Below, piece by piece: positions 8,798-17,989 of a DNA stretch of 64,000 nt (position 1 is the first letter of the stretch; each line of letters opens with the position of its first letter). The stretch comes from Mycobacterium parmense (GTDB taxonomy: Bacteria; Actinomycetota; Actinomycetes; Mycobacteriales; Mycobacteriaceae), in assembly GCF_010730575.1 (NCBI RefSeq), contig NZ_AP022614.1:5394001-5458000 (forward strand), read 5' to 3'. The notes below the pieces were generated by a model, which saw nothing but the letters and a program-made list of their open reading frames with translations, made no database searches and was not told where the DNA came from. The position numbers and the translations under genes were made by a program.

Positions 8798-10060
8798 GTG
8801 ACGCAGAGTGTGCCCGCGGGTCGCGGGGCGGTCGCCGGCCGACCCGCGCGCACCGGCCACGCACGTCCGCCGGCCGGGCGTAACTACCTGCCGCCCCTGC
8901 TCGGACTGGCCACCGTCGTCGTGATTTGCTTGATTTTCGCCGTGGCCGTGGGATTGTTTCAGGGTTCCTTCACAGAATCCGTTCCGGTGACCGTGATTTC
9001 GCAGCGCGCGGGCCTGGTGATGAACCCGGACGCCAAGGTCAAGCTGCGTGGCGTGCAGGTGGGCAAGGTCGCCTCGGTCGATTCACTGCCCAACGGCCAA
9101 GCGGCCATTCATCTGGCGATGGATCCGTCGCAGTTGCGCTTCATCCCCGGCAACGTACTCGTCGACATCGCGTCGTCGACGGTGTTCGGCGCCAAGTCCG
9201 TTCTGTTGGTGGAGCCTGCCCACCCCTCGGCCCAGCGGCTGCACAGCGGCCAAACGCTGCAGGGCCAACACGTCATGGTCGAAATCAACACGGTATTCCA
9301 GCAATTGGTGTCGGTTCTGTCCCACATCGACCCGCCGAAGCTCAACGAGTCGCTGGGTGCGCTTGCGCAAGCGTTCAGTGGGCGGGGCCCGCAGCTCGGT
9401 CAGTCGCTGAGCGACCTGGATTCGTTTCTGGCCAGGCTGGAGCCCAGCCTTCCCGCCTTCCGGCATGACCTTGCGGTCTTGCCCGCGGTGTCCAACGCCT
9501 ATGCCGACGCGGCACCCGACCTGGTGAAGACGGCCGCCAACGCGACCCGGATCAGCAAGACGCTCGTCGATGAGCAGCACAACCTGGACGCCTTGCTGAT
9601 CAGCGCGATCGGCCTGGCCGACATCGGCAACGACGTGTTGTCGACCAACCGCGGTCCGCTGACGAACGTGCTGCATCTCCTGGTACCGACCACCGACCTG
9701 ACCAACGAGTACCACGAGGTGTTCACCTGCGGCTTCGGCGGGTTGATCAACATTTCCCACGGTCCGCCCCTGTCGGAACCGAGCATCAACATCTCGGCGA
9801 GCCTCACCTGGGGCGGTGAACGTTATCGGTATCCGACGAACCTGCCAAAGGTTGCCGCCACGGGCGGTCCCCAGTGCATGGGCCTGCCGAACCTGCCGTT
9901 CAACTCGCATCCGCCGCAGTTCATCACCGATATCGGCGCCAACCCGGTGGGGTACGGAAACCCACAGGTGCTGATCAACTCCGATCTGCTCAAGCAACTG
10001 TTGTACGGACCGATCGCCGGCCCGCCGCGCAACTCCGCCCAGGTCGGACAACCCGGATGA
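8798..10060 (+). CDS. mceA: Mce family protein MceA
   Basis: 420 residues from GTG, chosen because AGGAGGTGG lies 8 bases upstream; the open frame extends 228 bases further upstream but only through yrbEB. One N-terminal membrane anchor (PPLLGLATVVVICLIFAVAVGLF) is followed by the MCE/MlaD domain (VKLRGVQVGKVASVDSLPNG, IPGNVLVDIASSTVFGAKSVLLVEP) and a long helical region thought to form the periplasmic tunnel. The C-terminus has two cysteines (FTCGFGG, GPQCMG). Mce proteins bind lipid in the cell envelope and feed it to the YrbE permease. Stop overlaps mceB by ATGA. Confidence 0.96.
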   Translation: MTQSVPAGRGAVAGRPARTGHARPPAGRNYLPPLLGLATVVVICLIFAVAVGLFQGSFTESVPVTVISQRAGLVMNPDAKVKLRGVQVGKVASVDSLPNGQAAIHLAMDPSQLRFIPGNVLVDIASSTVFGAKSVLLVEPAHPSAQRLHSGQTLQGQHVMVEINTVFQQLVSVLSHIDPPKLNESLGALAQAFSGRGPQLGQSLSDLDSFLARLEPSLPAFRHDLAVLPAVSNAYADAAPDLVKTAANATRISKTLVDEQHNLDALLISAIGLADIGNDVLSTNRGPLTNVLHLLVPTTDLTNEYHEVFTCGFGGLINISHGPPLSEPSINISASLTWGGERYRYPTNLPKVAATGGPQCMGLPNLPFNSHPPQFITDIGANPVGYGNPQVLINSDLLKQLLYGPIAGPPRNSAQVGQPG

Positions 10061-11079
10061 GAACGCGGGCCACGCTGGTCAAGTTCGCGATCTTCGCGGT
10101 CGTGATGTCGATGCTGACCGCCTTCCTCTTCTTCATCTTCGGCCAGTACCGGACCGGTGCGACGACGGGGTATTCGGCGGTGTTCTCCGACGTGTCGCGT
10201 CTCAAGCCGGGGCAGTCGGTGCGGGTCGCCGGGATCCGGGTCGGCACGGTCAACAACGTGTCGCTGCAACCGGACAAGAAGGTTGTGGTGGACTTCGACG
10301 CCGACCGCAGCGTCGTGCTCACCGAGGGAACCAGGGCGGCCGTGCGCTACCTGAACCTGGTGGGCGATCGCTACCTCGAACTTGTCGAAGGTCCGGGCTC
10401 GACCAGGCATCTGCCGGCCGGCGGTCAGATTCCTCTCAGCCGCACAGCACCGGCGCTCGACCTTGACCTGCTGCTCGGCGGACTCAAACCCGTGACGCAG
10501 GGCCTGAATGCACAAGATGTCAACGCCTTGACCTCGGGCCTGCTGCAGGTCTTCCAGGGGCAGGGCGGGACCCTCGAGTCGCTGTTCGCCAAGACGACGT
10601 CGTTTTCGAACGCCTTGGCCGACAACGACCAGACCGTGCAGCAACTGATCGACAACCTCAATATCGTGATCGGAACGATCTCCAAGGACGGCACCAAGTT
10701 CTCCGGCGCGATCGATCGGCTCGAGCAGCTCGTCAGTGGGCTGTCGGACGACCGCAGCACCATCGGGTCGGCCATCGACGCCCTGGACAAGGGAACCGCC
10801 TCACTGGCGGACCTGCTGGGCAACGCGCGGCCGCCGTTGACCGGCACCATCGATCAGTTGAACCGACTGGCGCCATATCTGGATAACGACAAGGACCGCC
10901 TCGACGCGGCACTCGGGAAGGCGCCGAGGAACTACCGCAGACTGGTCCGGCTGGGGGCGAACGGCGCCACCATTCCCTACTACCTCTGCCAGTTGGAGCT
11001 CCGCGGCACGGATCTCCAGGGCAGGACGGTGAAAGCCCCCATATTCAGGTCGGACGCTGGAAGGTGCACGGAACCCTGA
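10057..11079 (+). CDS. mceB: Mce family protein MceB
   Basis: 340 residues from the ATG that overlaps the mceA stop (ATGA); a longer upstream frame exists but lies inside mceA. N-terminal anchor LVKFAIFAVVMSMLTAFLFFIF is followed by the MCE domain (VSRLKPGQSVRVAGIRVGTVNNV, YLNLVGDRYLELVEG). Helical repeats with regular Leu/Asp spacing occupy residues 140-280. It lacks the proline-rich tail found on the D, E and F proteins of this operon and ends with a short two-cysteine segment (YYLCQLELRG, DAGRC). Role: subunit of the hexameric Mce assembly. Confidence 0.96.
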   Translation: MRTRATLVKFAIFAVVMSMLTAFLFFIFGQYRTGATTGYSAVFSDVSRLKPGQSVRVAGIRVGTVNNVSLQPDKKVVVDFDADRSVVLTEGTRAAVRYLNLVGDRYLELVEGPGSTRHLPAGGQIPLSRTAPALDLDLLLGGLKPVTQGLNAQDVNALTSGLLQVFQGQGGTLESLFAKTTSFSNALADNDQTVQQLIDNLNIVIGTISKDGTKFSGAIDRLEQLVSGLSDDRSTIGSAIDALDKGTASLADLLGNARPPLTGTIDQLNRLAPYLDNDKDRLDAALGKAPRNYRRLVRLGANGATIPYYLCQLELRGTDLQGRTVKAPIFRSDAGRCTEP

Positions 11080-12197
11080 TGCTCAAGTATCGCGGAGCTG
11101 GGCTCGTCAAGGCCGGACTCATCGGCGTCGTTCTGGCGGTGATGATCATCCTCGTGGGCCTGTCGCCCGACCGGTTCGTCACATGGGCGACGATGGTCAG
11201 GTATCAGGCGCTGTTCACCGAAGCCGGCGGCCTGGCGACGGGCAACCCCGTCGTCGTCTCGGGCGTCAAGGTCGGCACGGTGTCGGACGTGAAGCTGAGT
11301 CACGGCGATGCCCTGGTGACGTTCGCGATGAAGGGCAACGTACTGCTGGGATCGGAGACTTCGGCGCACATCCGCACCGGTTCGCTGCTCGGCGAGCGGA
11401 TGCTGACGCTGGAGTCCTCCGGCAGCGGCACGATGCATCCGATGGCCCTGATTCCCGTCACGCGTACGTCTTCGCCGTATTCACTGACGGAGGCGGTCAG
11501 CGATTTGACCACGGACACAGCCGGAACCAACACCACGGCTCTCAACCAGTCGTTGGACACGTTGTCGGAGACTCTCGACCAGGTCGCGCCTCAAATGGGA
11601 CCGGCCTTCGACGCGCTCACCCGGTTGTCGCGCACCCTCAACAGCCGCAACAAGAACCTCGGCGAGCTGTTCAAGAGCGCCGGGGACGTCACGGGGATTC
11701 TTTCCGAACGCAGCCAGCAGGTGAACAAACTCATCCTCAACTCCGACTCGCTGCTCCAAGTGCTGGTAGCGCGCCGGCAGGAGATCGTGGATCTGCTGGC
11801 CAACACGTCGGCGGTGGCCAAACAGCTGACCCAATTGGTGCACGACAACGAAAGCAAATTGGCACCGACCCTGGAGCGGCTGAATTCGGTGACCGCGGTG
11901 TTGCAGAAGAACCGAGACAACATCAGCAAGGCGCTGCCGGGCCTCAAGAAGTTCCAGATCACGGTGGGCGAGGGCATCTCCAGCATGTACGCTTACCAGG
12001 CGTTTGTCCCGAACTTCCTTGCGCCCCAACTCTTCCAGCCGATCATCGACTATCTGTGGGGATTCCGCACCTTCGACACTTCTAAAGGCCCCGGTTACCC
12101 GTCGCCGGTGCCCCGGTCGCTCACGCCCTGGCCGTACAACGGCATTCCGGTATGCCCCGGCTGCACGCTGGGCGGCAGGGTCGGAGGATCGCAGTGA
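11079..12197 (+). CDS. mceC: Mce family protein MceC
   Basis: 372 residues if started at the ATG whose A is the last base of the mceB stop (TGATG); a GTG five codons upstream is possible. Anchor GLIGVVLAVMIILVGLSP is followed by the MCE domain (AGGLATGNPVVVSGVKVGTVSDVKL, SLLGERMLTLESSG). Residues 140-310 are helical. The C-terminal part (GFRTFDTSKGPGYPSPVPRSLTPWPYNGIPVCPGC) resembles the cysteine-containing ends of other MceC proteins. Coupled to mceD by GTGA. Confidence 0.95.
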   Translation: MLKYRGAGLVKAGLIGVVLAVMIILVGLSPDRFVTWATMVRYQALFTEAGGLATGNPVVVSGVKVGTVSDVKLSHGDALVTFAMKGNVLLGSETSAHIRTGSLLGERMLTLESSGSGTMHPMALIPVTRTSSPYSLTEAVSDLTTDTAGTNTTALNQSLDTLSETLDQVAPQMGPAFDALTRLSRTLNSRNKNLGELFKSAGDVTGILSERSQQVNKLILNSDSLLQVLVARRQEIVDLLANTSAVAKQLTQLVHDNESKLAPTLERLNSVTAVLQKNRDNISKALPGLKKFQITVGEGISSMYAYQAFVPNFLAPQLFQPIIDYLWGFRTFDTSKGPGYPSPVPRSLTPWPYNGIPVCPGCTLGGRVGGSQ

Positions 12198-13621
12198 CCT
12201 CCCGGATGCCCCGCACGAGGCTGACGGCCGTGGCCGCGGTCGTCCTGGTCGGGCTTGTCCTCGCGGGAGCCGCCGTGCTGGTCCGCAATACGTTCTATGG
12301 CCCACGCACGATCACCGCCTTTTTCACCACCGCCACCGCGATCTATCCCCATGACGAGGTGCGGGTGGCGGGCGTCAAAGTCGGCACCATCAAATCGATT
12401 CAGCCGGAGGGCACGCAGGCCAAGATGACCCTCGAGGTCGACCACGGCGTGCCGATTCCGGCGGACGCGAAGGCGGTGATCGTCGCCCCGAACTTGGTGG
12501 CCTCCCGATACGTCCAGCTGACACCGGCTTATCGAGACAGCGGGCCGGTCATGCGCGACGGCGGGGTCATACCGGTCGAACGCACCGCAGTGCCGGTCGA
12601 GTGGGATGAGGTCAAGACCCAGTTGATGCGGCTCGCAACGGATTTGGGACCCAAAAGCGGGGTCTCGGGCACGTCGGTGGGCCGGTTCATCGACAGCGCC
12701 GCCAACGCGCTCGAGGGCAACGGCGACAAGCTGCGGCAGACCCTCGGTGAACTGTCAGGGGTGGGCCGCATCCTGGCCAACGGCAGCGGCAACATCGTCG
12801 ACATCATCAAAAACCTGCAGACATTCGTCGGCGCCCTGCGTGACAGCAATGTCCAGATCGTGCAGTTCAACGACCGCCTGGCCACACTCGCCAGCGTGGT
12901 GAACGACAGCAAATCGGATCTCGACGCGGCGCTGAGCGATCTGTCCACGGCGGTCGGCGAGGTGCAGCGATTCATCGCGGGGACGCGTAATCAGACCAGC
13001 GAGCAGATCGCCCGTTTGGCCGATGTCACGCAGGTCCTGGCCGACCAGCACATGGACCTGGAGAACATCCTGCACGCAGCGCCGAACGCGCTCGGCAACT
13101 TCTTCAACGACTACAACGCCGACACCGGAACCATCGTGGGAGGCTTCGGCATCATGAACTTCGCCAACCCCACGTTCTCTGGTCTGCTGGTTCCGGTGCC
13201 CGTGCCCGGCTGCACGGCACTCGGCGCCATCGAAAACGTGACCGCCGTCGAATCGGGCAAGCTGTGCTCGATGTTCCTCGGCCCCGGGTTGCGGGTGCTC
13301 AACTTCAACAACCTGCCGATCCCGATCAACATCTTCCTGCAGAAATCGGTCGACCCGAAGAACATTCTGTACAGCGAACCGCGCCTCGCGCCCGGCGGCG
13401 AGGGCCCGAAACCCGGACCGCCCGAGATCCCGCCCGCGGTGTCGGCCTACACCGGATTGCCGGGTGACCCGGTCGGTCCACCCGGGGCGGTGCCGCCGGC
13501 GCGGATCCCCGGTGCGGCGATGCCGCTGCCGCCCCCGCCGTCCACGCCGATGCCGCCACCGCCGCCTCCCGCGGCGAACGTGTCAGACATGTTGCTGCCG
13601 GCCGAAGGCCCACAGCAATGA
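12194..13621 (+). CDS. mceD: Mce family protein MceD, proline-rich tail
   Basis: 475 residues from the GTG overlapping the mceC stop. Anchor LTAVAAVVLVGLVLAGAAVLV, MCE domain (YPHDEVRVAGVKVGTIKSIQPEG, NLVASRYVQLTP), long helical region to about residue 300, then a globular segment with two cysteines (PGCTALGAIENV, KLCSMF). The last 75 residues are very rich in proline (PLPPPPSTPMPPPPPPA), longer than the tail of A-C. Such tails may reach through the envelope; this is inference. Coupled to mceE by ATGA. Confidence 0.95.
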   Translation: MTSRMPRTRLTAVAAVVLVGLVLAGAAVLVRNTFYGPRTITAFFTTATAIYPHDEVRVAGVKVGTIKSIQPEGTQAKMTLEVDHGVPIPADAKAVIVAPNLVASRYVQLTPAYRDSGPVMRDGGVIPVERTAVPVEWDEVKTQLMRLATDLGPKSGVSGTSVGRFIDSAANALEGNGDKLRQTLGELSGVGRILANGSGNIVDIIKNLQTFVGALRDSNVQIVQFNDRLATLASVVNDSKSDLDAALSDLSTAVGEVQRFIAGTRNQTSEQIARLADVTQVLADQHMDLENILHAAPNALGNFFNDYNADTGTIVGGFGIMNFANPTFSGLLVPVPVPGCTALGAIENVTAVESGKLCSMFLGPGLRVLNFNNLPIPINIFLQKSVDPKNILYSEPRLAPGGEGPKPGPPEIPPAVSAYTGLPGDPVGPPGAVPPARIPGAAMPLPPPPSTPMPPPPPPAANVSDMLLPAEGPQQ

Positions 13622-14913
13622 CCGCCGGGACAGCGGCCCGCCGGATGTTCGTCGTCGGCTGTTGCGTGGTGCTGACGGCGACGGGATGCGCATTCCACGG
13701 TCTGAACTCGCTACCGTTGCCCGGCGCGGTGGGACGCGGACCGGGGGCCAACATCTACCACGTGGAGCTCCCCAATGTCGGCACCATGGAGTCGAATTCG
13801 CCAGTGATGATCGACGATGTCGTGGTCGGCAGCGTCGGCGCGATGAGGGTGAAAGGCTGGCACGCCGACGTCGAGATCTCGGTGAAGCACGACGTCGTCG
13901 TCCCGGCCAACGTGGTGGCCACCGTCGGTCAGACCAGCCTGCTGGGGTCGATGCATGTGGAGCTCAACACGCCGCTCGGCCAGCAGGGGAGCGGACGGCT
14001 GCAGCCGGGCGCCACCATCCCGCTGAGTCGATCATCGGCCTACCCGTCCACAGAACAGACGCTCTCGTCGCTGGGGGCGGTCCTCAATGGCGGTGGCCTG
14101 GGCCAGATCGGGGAGATCATCCACAATTTCTCCGCCGCCTTGTCCGGGCGTGAGGGCGCGGTACGCGACCTGATCACCCGCCTCGACACTTTCGTCGGCA
14201 CGCTGGACGATCAGCGGGACAATCTCGTCGACTCCATACAGGCGCTGAACCGGCTTGCCGGCACGTTCGCCGACCAGCGCGACGTCCTCACCCAGGCGCT
14301 GCAGAAGATACCGCCGGCGCTCGACGTGCTCGTCAAGGAGCGCCCGCGGCTGACCGCCGCGCTGGACAAACTTCGAGTGTTCAGCAACACCGCCACCCGG
14401 CTGGTCAACGACTCCCAGGCCGACCTGGTCAAGAACCTCAAGAACCTCGAGCCGACCATCCGGGCGCTTGCCGACGTCGGACCCGAACTGGGCACGGCGG
14501 TCGCGGCCGCGTTCGTGTTCCCGTTCACCCAGAACTTCGTCGACCGGGCGATCCGGGGCGACTACTTCAACCTGCACGTCGATTTGGACCTGTCGATTCC
14601 ACGGCTGAAGCGAGGACTGATGCTGGGGACCCACTGGGGGCAGCTGGACCAGCCGTTGGTGCCGGCGCCAGGGGACCCGTATTACCTGCAGTACACCCAC
14701 GATCCGATGCATGACCCACTGCGGCCGCCGTGGGTCGACCCGGCGAGCCTCCCTCCGCTGCCCGGCCCGGCGCCGAATACCGGCCCGCGGCCCGGGCCGC
14801 CGCCCGCAGCGGGTCCACTGCCCGGGCCCGCGCCCGCCGCGACGCCGCCGCTGGACGCGGGTCTTGGTCAAGCGCCGCCCGCCGAGGCGCCTGCGACGGG
14901 AGCGGGGGGATAG
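13618..14913 (+). CDS. mceE: Mce family lipoprotein MceE
   Basis: 431 residues. Unlike the other Mce proteins it starts with a lipoprotein signal: RRMFVVGCCVVLTATGC, lipidated Cys24 expected. The MCE domain follows (VGTMESNSPVMIDDVVVGSVGAMRV, VGQTSLLGSMHVELNTP). The helical region runs to about residue 300 and includes FVFPFTQNFVDRAIRGDYFNLHVDLD. The last 60 residues are a Pro/Gly/Ala tail (PGPAPNTGPRPGPPPAAGP). The E position is the usual lipoprotein of mce operons (LprK/LprN type), which supports the operon order. One stop codon separates it from mceF with no gap. Confidence 0.95.
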   Translation: MTAGTAARRMFVVGCCVVLTATGCAFHGLNSLPLPGAVGRGPGANIYHVELPNVGTMESNSPVMIDDVVVGSVGAMRVKGWHADVEISVKHDVVVPANVVATVGQTSLLGSMHVELNTPLGQQGSGRLQPGATIPLSRSSAYPSTEQTLSSLGAVLNGGGLGQIGEIIHNFSAALSGREGAVRDLITRLDTFVGTLDDQRDNLVDSIQALNRLAGTFADQRDVLTQALQKIPPALDVLVKERPRLTAALDKLRVFSNTATRLVNDSQADLVKNLKNLEPTIRALADVGPELGTAVAAAFVFPFTQNFVDRAIRGDYFNLHVDLDLSIPRLKRGLMLGTHWGQLDQPLVPAPGDPYYLQYTHDPMHDPLRPPWVDPASLPPLPGPAPNTGPRPGPPPAAGPLPGPAPAATPPLDAGLGQAPPAEAPATGAGG

Positions 14914-16659
14914 ATGCTGACCCGCTTCGTTCGGATCCAGCTGGCGATCTTCGCGGTCGTCGGGACCATTGGCGTGATCGCGATGGTTCTCTACTACATC
15001 CAGGTGCCGACCCTGCTGGGCATCGGTCGCATGACGGTGACGCTGGAGCTGCCGGCCACCGGCGGCCTGTACCGGTTTTCCAACGTGACGTACCGGGGGG
15101 TTCAGCTCGGCAAGGTCACGTCGGTGAGTTTGACGCCGGACGGTGCGAAAGCGACGCTGTCGCTGAGCAGTTCACCGAAGGTGCCCGCGGACCTGACGGC
15201 GGCGGTGCTCAGCGTCTCCGCGGTGGGCGAGCAGTACGTCGACTTGCGGCCCAAAACGGATTCGCCGCCCTACCTGCATGACGGGTCGGTGATCTCCGCG
15301 CGCGACACGACGATTCCGCAGCCGGTCGGGCCGATGCTCGACCAGGTCAACGCTTTGGTCCAAAGCATCCCGAAGACAAAACTCGGCCAGTTGCTCGACG
15401 AGTCCTTCCAGGGCTTCAACGGTTCCGGTTATGACCTGGGGTCGCTGATCGATTCCTCACAGACGTTGTCCCGCGATGCCAACGGCGTCGTCGATCGCAC
15501 CCGAGCCCTCACCGAAGACACCGGGCCGCTCCTGGACACCCAAGCGCGCACCACCGATTCGATCAGGACGTGGGCACATAGCTTCGCAGGCATCTCGGAT
15601 GTGCTGGTGGACAACGATTCCCACTTCCGCACCATCCTGCAGAACGGCCCGGAGGCAGCGAACGAGGCGTCCCGGCTCCTCGAGCAGATCAAACCGACGC
15701 TGCCCGTGTTGCTTGCCAACCTGACCACCATCGGTCAGATCGGGATCACGTACCACCCGTCGCTGGAGCAGCTGCTGGTGTTGCTGCCGTCGGCGGTTGC
15801 GATCGAGCAGGCCGCCGCGGCGCCGAACCATCCCGAGGGAACGGCCCAGGGCGACTTTGCGCTGACCATCGACGATCCGCCGATCTGCACGGTCGGCTTC
15901 ATGCCACCCAACACCTGGCGATCCCCGGACGATCTCACCGACATCGACACACCGGACGGGTTGTACTGCAAGCTTCCGCAGGATTCACCGATCGGGGTTC
16001 GCGGTGCCCGCAACTATCCCTGCATGGGTCACCCCGGCAAGCGGGCGCCCACCGTCGAGATCTGCAACAGCGACAAGCCCTACATGCCCCTGGCCATGAA
16101 ACAGCACGTCCTCGGTCCCTACCCACTGGACCCCAACCTGCTCTCCCAGGGCGTCCCGCCCGATGACCGGGTCACCGTGAACGACAGGATTTTCGGCCCA
16201 CTGGAGGGAACGCCGCTGCCGCCGGGGGCGGTGCCGCGCGGCACACCGGCAGGGCCACGGGGACAAAACCCGCCACCGGACACCGTCGGGGCCGCGGTTC
16301 CGCCGGTGCCGTCGTCGGGACCGCCTCCGCTGGCGCCGATGTCGCCGATGTCGGCGGACCTTCCGCCCATAGCGCCGCTCGACGTCGCATCACCGGAGCA
16401 AGCCCCGCCACCGGCCGCGCCGCCCGCCCCGCCCGCTCCTGCCGATCCCGCGGCACCCGACCCGGCCGGCCAGGGAGGCCCGCAGGCCGCGCCGAGCGCG
16501 TTCGGTGCCCCGGGTGGTAAGCGGGGGCCGACCGTCACAATCGCCCGCTACGACCCGCACACGGGTCGTTATGTGGGTCCGGACGGACGGCTCTACCAGC
16601 AATCGGACCTCGTTGCCCCGAAAGCGCCTAAGACGTGGCAGGACATGTTTCCCACCTGA
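14914..16659 (+). CDS. mceF: Mce family protein MceF, long proline-rich C-terminus
   Basis: 581 residues, longer than most MceF proteins (about 430-560). Anchor IQLAIFAVVGTIGVIAMVLYYI; MCE domain (GGLYRFSNVTYRGVQLGKVTSV, LSVSAVGEQYVDLRP); long helices to about residue 300; a cysteine-containing globular part (DDPPICTVGF, LYCKLPQDSP, NYPCMG, EICNSD). Residues about 430-540 are Pro/Ala-rich, followed by a distinct ending with PHTGRYVGPDGRLY and a Trp-Gln-Asp-Met segment; the same kind of ending is common to MceF proteins in other operons. Last gene of the operon; the next gene is convergent. Confidence 0.95.
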   Translation: MLTRFVRIQLAIFAVVGTIGVIAMVLYYIQVPTLLGIGRMTVTLELPATGGLYRFSNVTYRGVQLGKVTSVSLTPDGAKATLSLSSSPKVPADLTAAVLSVSAVGEQYVDLRPKTDSPPYLHDGSVISARDTTIPQPVGPMLDQVNALVQSIPKTKLGQLLDESFQGFNGSGYDLGSLIDSSQTLSRDANGVVDRTRALTEDTGPLLDTQARTTDSIRTWAHSFAGISDVLVDNDSHFRTILQNGPEAANEASRLLEQIKPTLPVLLANLTTIGQIGITYHPSLEQLLVLLPSAVAIEQAAAAPNHPEGTAQGDFALTIDDPPICTVGFMPPNTWRSPDDLTDIDTPDGLYCKLPQDSPIGVRGARNYPCMGHPGKRAPTVEICNSDKPYMPLAMKQHVLGPYPLDPNLLSQGVPPDDRVTVNDRIFGPLEGTPLPPGAVPRGTPAGPRGQNPPPDTVGAAVPPVPSSGPPPLAPMSPMSADLPPIAPLDVASPEQAPPPAAPPAPPAPADPAAPDPAGQGGPQAAPSAFGAPGGKRGPTVTIARYDPHTGRYVGPDGRLYQQSDLVAPKAPKTWQDMFPT

Positions 16660-16717
16660 GGCCGCCCGTAGCACGCCGGCCGAAAGTGAAGCGGCGCAGT
16701 AAGACGCGAACGCGCCG

Positions 16718-17239
16718 TCAGCTCAGCTTGTCCAGGCGCAGCGGCATTGCGATATCAAGCCACTGATTCTGCCCGCAGGCTCCGGACGGTCCGACCGTCT
16801 TGTCTTTTCCGGCGTAGGTCGACGACCCGACCTGATATCCGCCGTATTCGTTGACGGGATAGAAAAAATAGGTCTGTTGCCCGTCGAATGCGGTACCGTC
16901 CTGGCACCGCTCCCAGTTCGGCACGTCGCGTCGTAGCTTCCACATTTCGCCGTCATTCAGATACAGGGGGGCGCTCCAGCCTTGGTCGCTGGTCACCGTG
17001 CCGTGGCATTCGAAAAATGTGTCGCACGTCGAGCTGATCGTCCACGTCTGGACGACCGTCGGCTCGCCGAAGTATTGATCGTTGCGCTGGGCCCAATCGC
17101 CGATCGAGGTGGCGCGGAACGTCCCGTTGACGGCCACTTCTTCCTTGGTTGTGGCCCGGGCCGCGGATGCGGTGCTCAAACCGCCGAACACGGTGGCAGC
17201 GAGCAGCGTTGCGGTGGTGAGTGTTCGAACTGAACGCAT
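16718..17239 (-). CDS. Small secreted protein, function unknown
   Basis: 173 residues with a clear signal peptide (MRSVRTLTTATLLAATVFGGLSTASA, cleavage near residue 26). The mature domain has paired cysteines (SSTCDTFFEC; WERCQDGT; SGACGQ) and a Trp-rich core (VVQTWTISST, DQGWSAPLYL), a pattern I associate with a family of mycobacterial exported beta proteins of unknown function. It faces mceF across 58 bases and is preceded by the inverted repeat at 17305-17323. An AGGAGC ribosome site precedes the ATG. Role beside Mce genes is not known. Confidence 0.8.
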   Translation of the reverse strand: MRSVRTLTTATLLAATVFGGLSTASAARATTKEEVAVNGTFRATSIGDWAQRNDQYFGEPTVVQTWTISSTCDTFFECHGTVTSDQGWSAPLYLNDGEMWKLRRDVPNWERCQDGTAFDGQQTYFFYPVNEYGGYQVGSSTYAGKDKTVGPSGACGQNQWLDIAMPLRLDKLS

Positions 17240-17304
17240 CAGGTGCTCCTCGACGCGATTAATCCGACAGTTGCCCGGGGCAGCTTTTCGGCATCGGTTG
17301 CGGC

Positions 17305-17323
17305 GTTCTCGCGCGATGAGAAT
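17305..17323. promoter_or_regulatory. Inverted repeat GTTCTC-N7-GAGAAT, candidate operator
   Basis: Read on the minus strand this is TGTTATTCTC, seven bases, GAGAACGCC. It matches the element at 43105-43123 at 18 of 19 fixed positions, including flanks outside the arms. The TATTCT inside it (minus strand, 17319-17324) could be the -10 of the secreted-protein gene that starts at 17239. No protein binding is known. Confidence 0.4.
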
Positions 17324-17371
17324 AACACTCGCGCCCAGCGAGCGGGTACCGAATAAAAAAGTCAGGCAGAG

Positions 17372-17989
17372 TTACGACAGCGGATCCAACTTCGAGATCA
17401 GCCAGGAATTCTTGACCTTCGTCAACGTCACCATCGCTCCGGTGGCCGTTGTCTGCGGTTGCGGCTTGTCCTTGCTGGTGGCGGTCTGGTCGATGAACAC
17501 GAGTACGGCAGCTGAATCCGCGTGCAGCTCTGAAATGGCGGCCCGAATTACCTTGGCGGACTGCGTGACGCGCTTCTGCTGGGCCAGCGCGGCGATCTGT
17601 TCGGTGAACTTGATGTAGTAGGCGAGGAAGTTGCCGGTGAGATAGGACTCCGCCTTGGCGAAGTCACGGTTCAGGTTGTCCGGAGCGTACGACAGCACCG
17701 CCACGGCGCCGTCTGACGCCACCTGGACTGCCCGTTGCGCCGCCGCATCGCCGACCTGCTGATCGGGCCGATACACAGCGAAGAACAAGGCGGCGGGCAC
17801 GCCCACCGCGCACGCGACCATCGTCGCCGCGATCACCAATTGCCAGCTCGCCGAACACCGTCGGATCAGGCGCTTGACCGAGGCCGGCCCGTTGGGGCGA
17901 GCCGATTCCGGCGAAGCGGGCGACGACTCCGCCGCGTCGGACGACGTGGGCTCCGTGCCGTGGGGGGACGAGCCGTGCTCGGCGGTCAT
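17372..17989 (-). CDS. Mce-associated membrane protein (second of pair)
   Basis: 205 residues from the ATG overlapping the upstream gene's stop (ATGA); a 23-codon upstream extension lies inside that gene. A polar Ser/Pro/Glu-rich N-terminus is followed by one membrane segment (WQLVIAATMVACAVGVPAALFFA) and an outside domain with AVLSYAPDNLNRDFAKAESYLTGNFLAYY and a C-terminal WLISKLDPL. This domain is clearly homologous to the protein at 47570-48226 (AILSYSPDSLDRDFSTAKSHLTGDFLSYY). These proteins form pairs and are thought to support Mce complexes in the envelope. Confidence 0.88.
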   Translation of the reverse strand: MTAEHGSSPHGTEPTSSDAAESSPASPESARPNGPASVKRLIRRCSASWQLVIAATMVACAVGVPAALFFAVYRPDQQVGDAAAQRAVQVASDGAVAVLSYAPDNLNRDFAKAESYLTGNFLAYYIKFTEQIAALAQQKRVTQSAKVIRAAISELHADSAAVLVFIDQTATSKDKPQPQTTATGAMVTLTKVKNSWLISKLDPLS

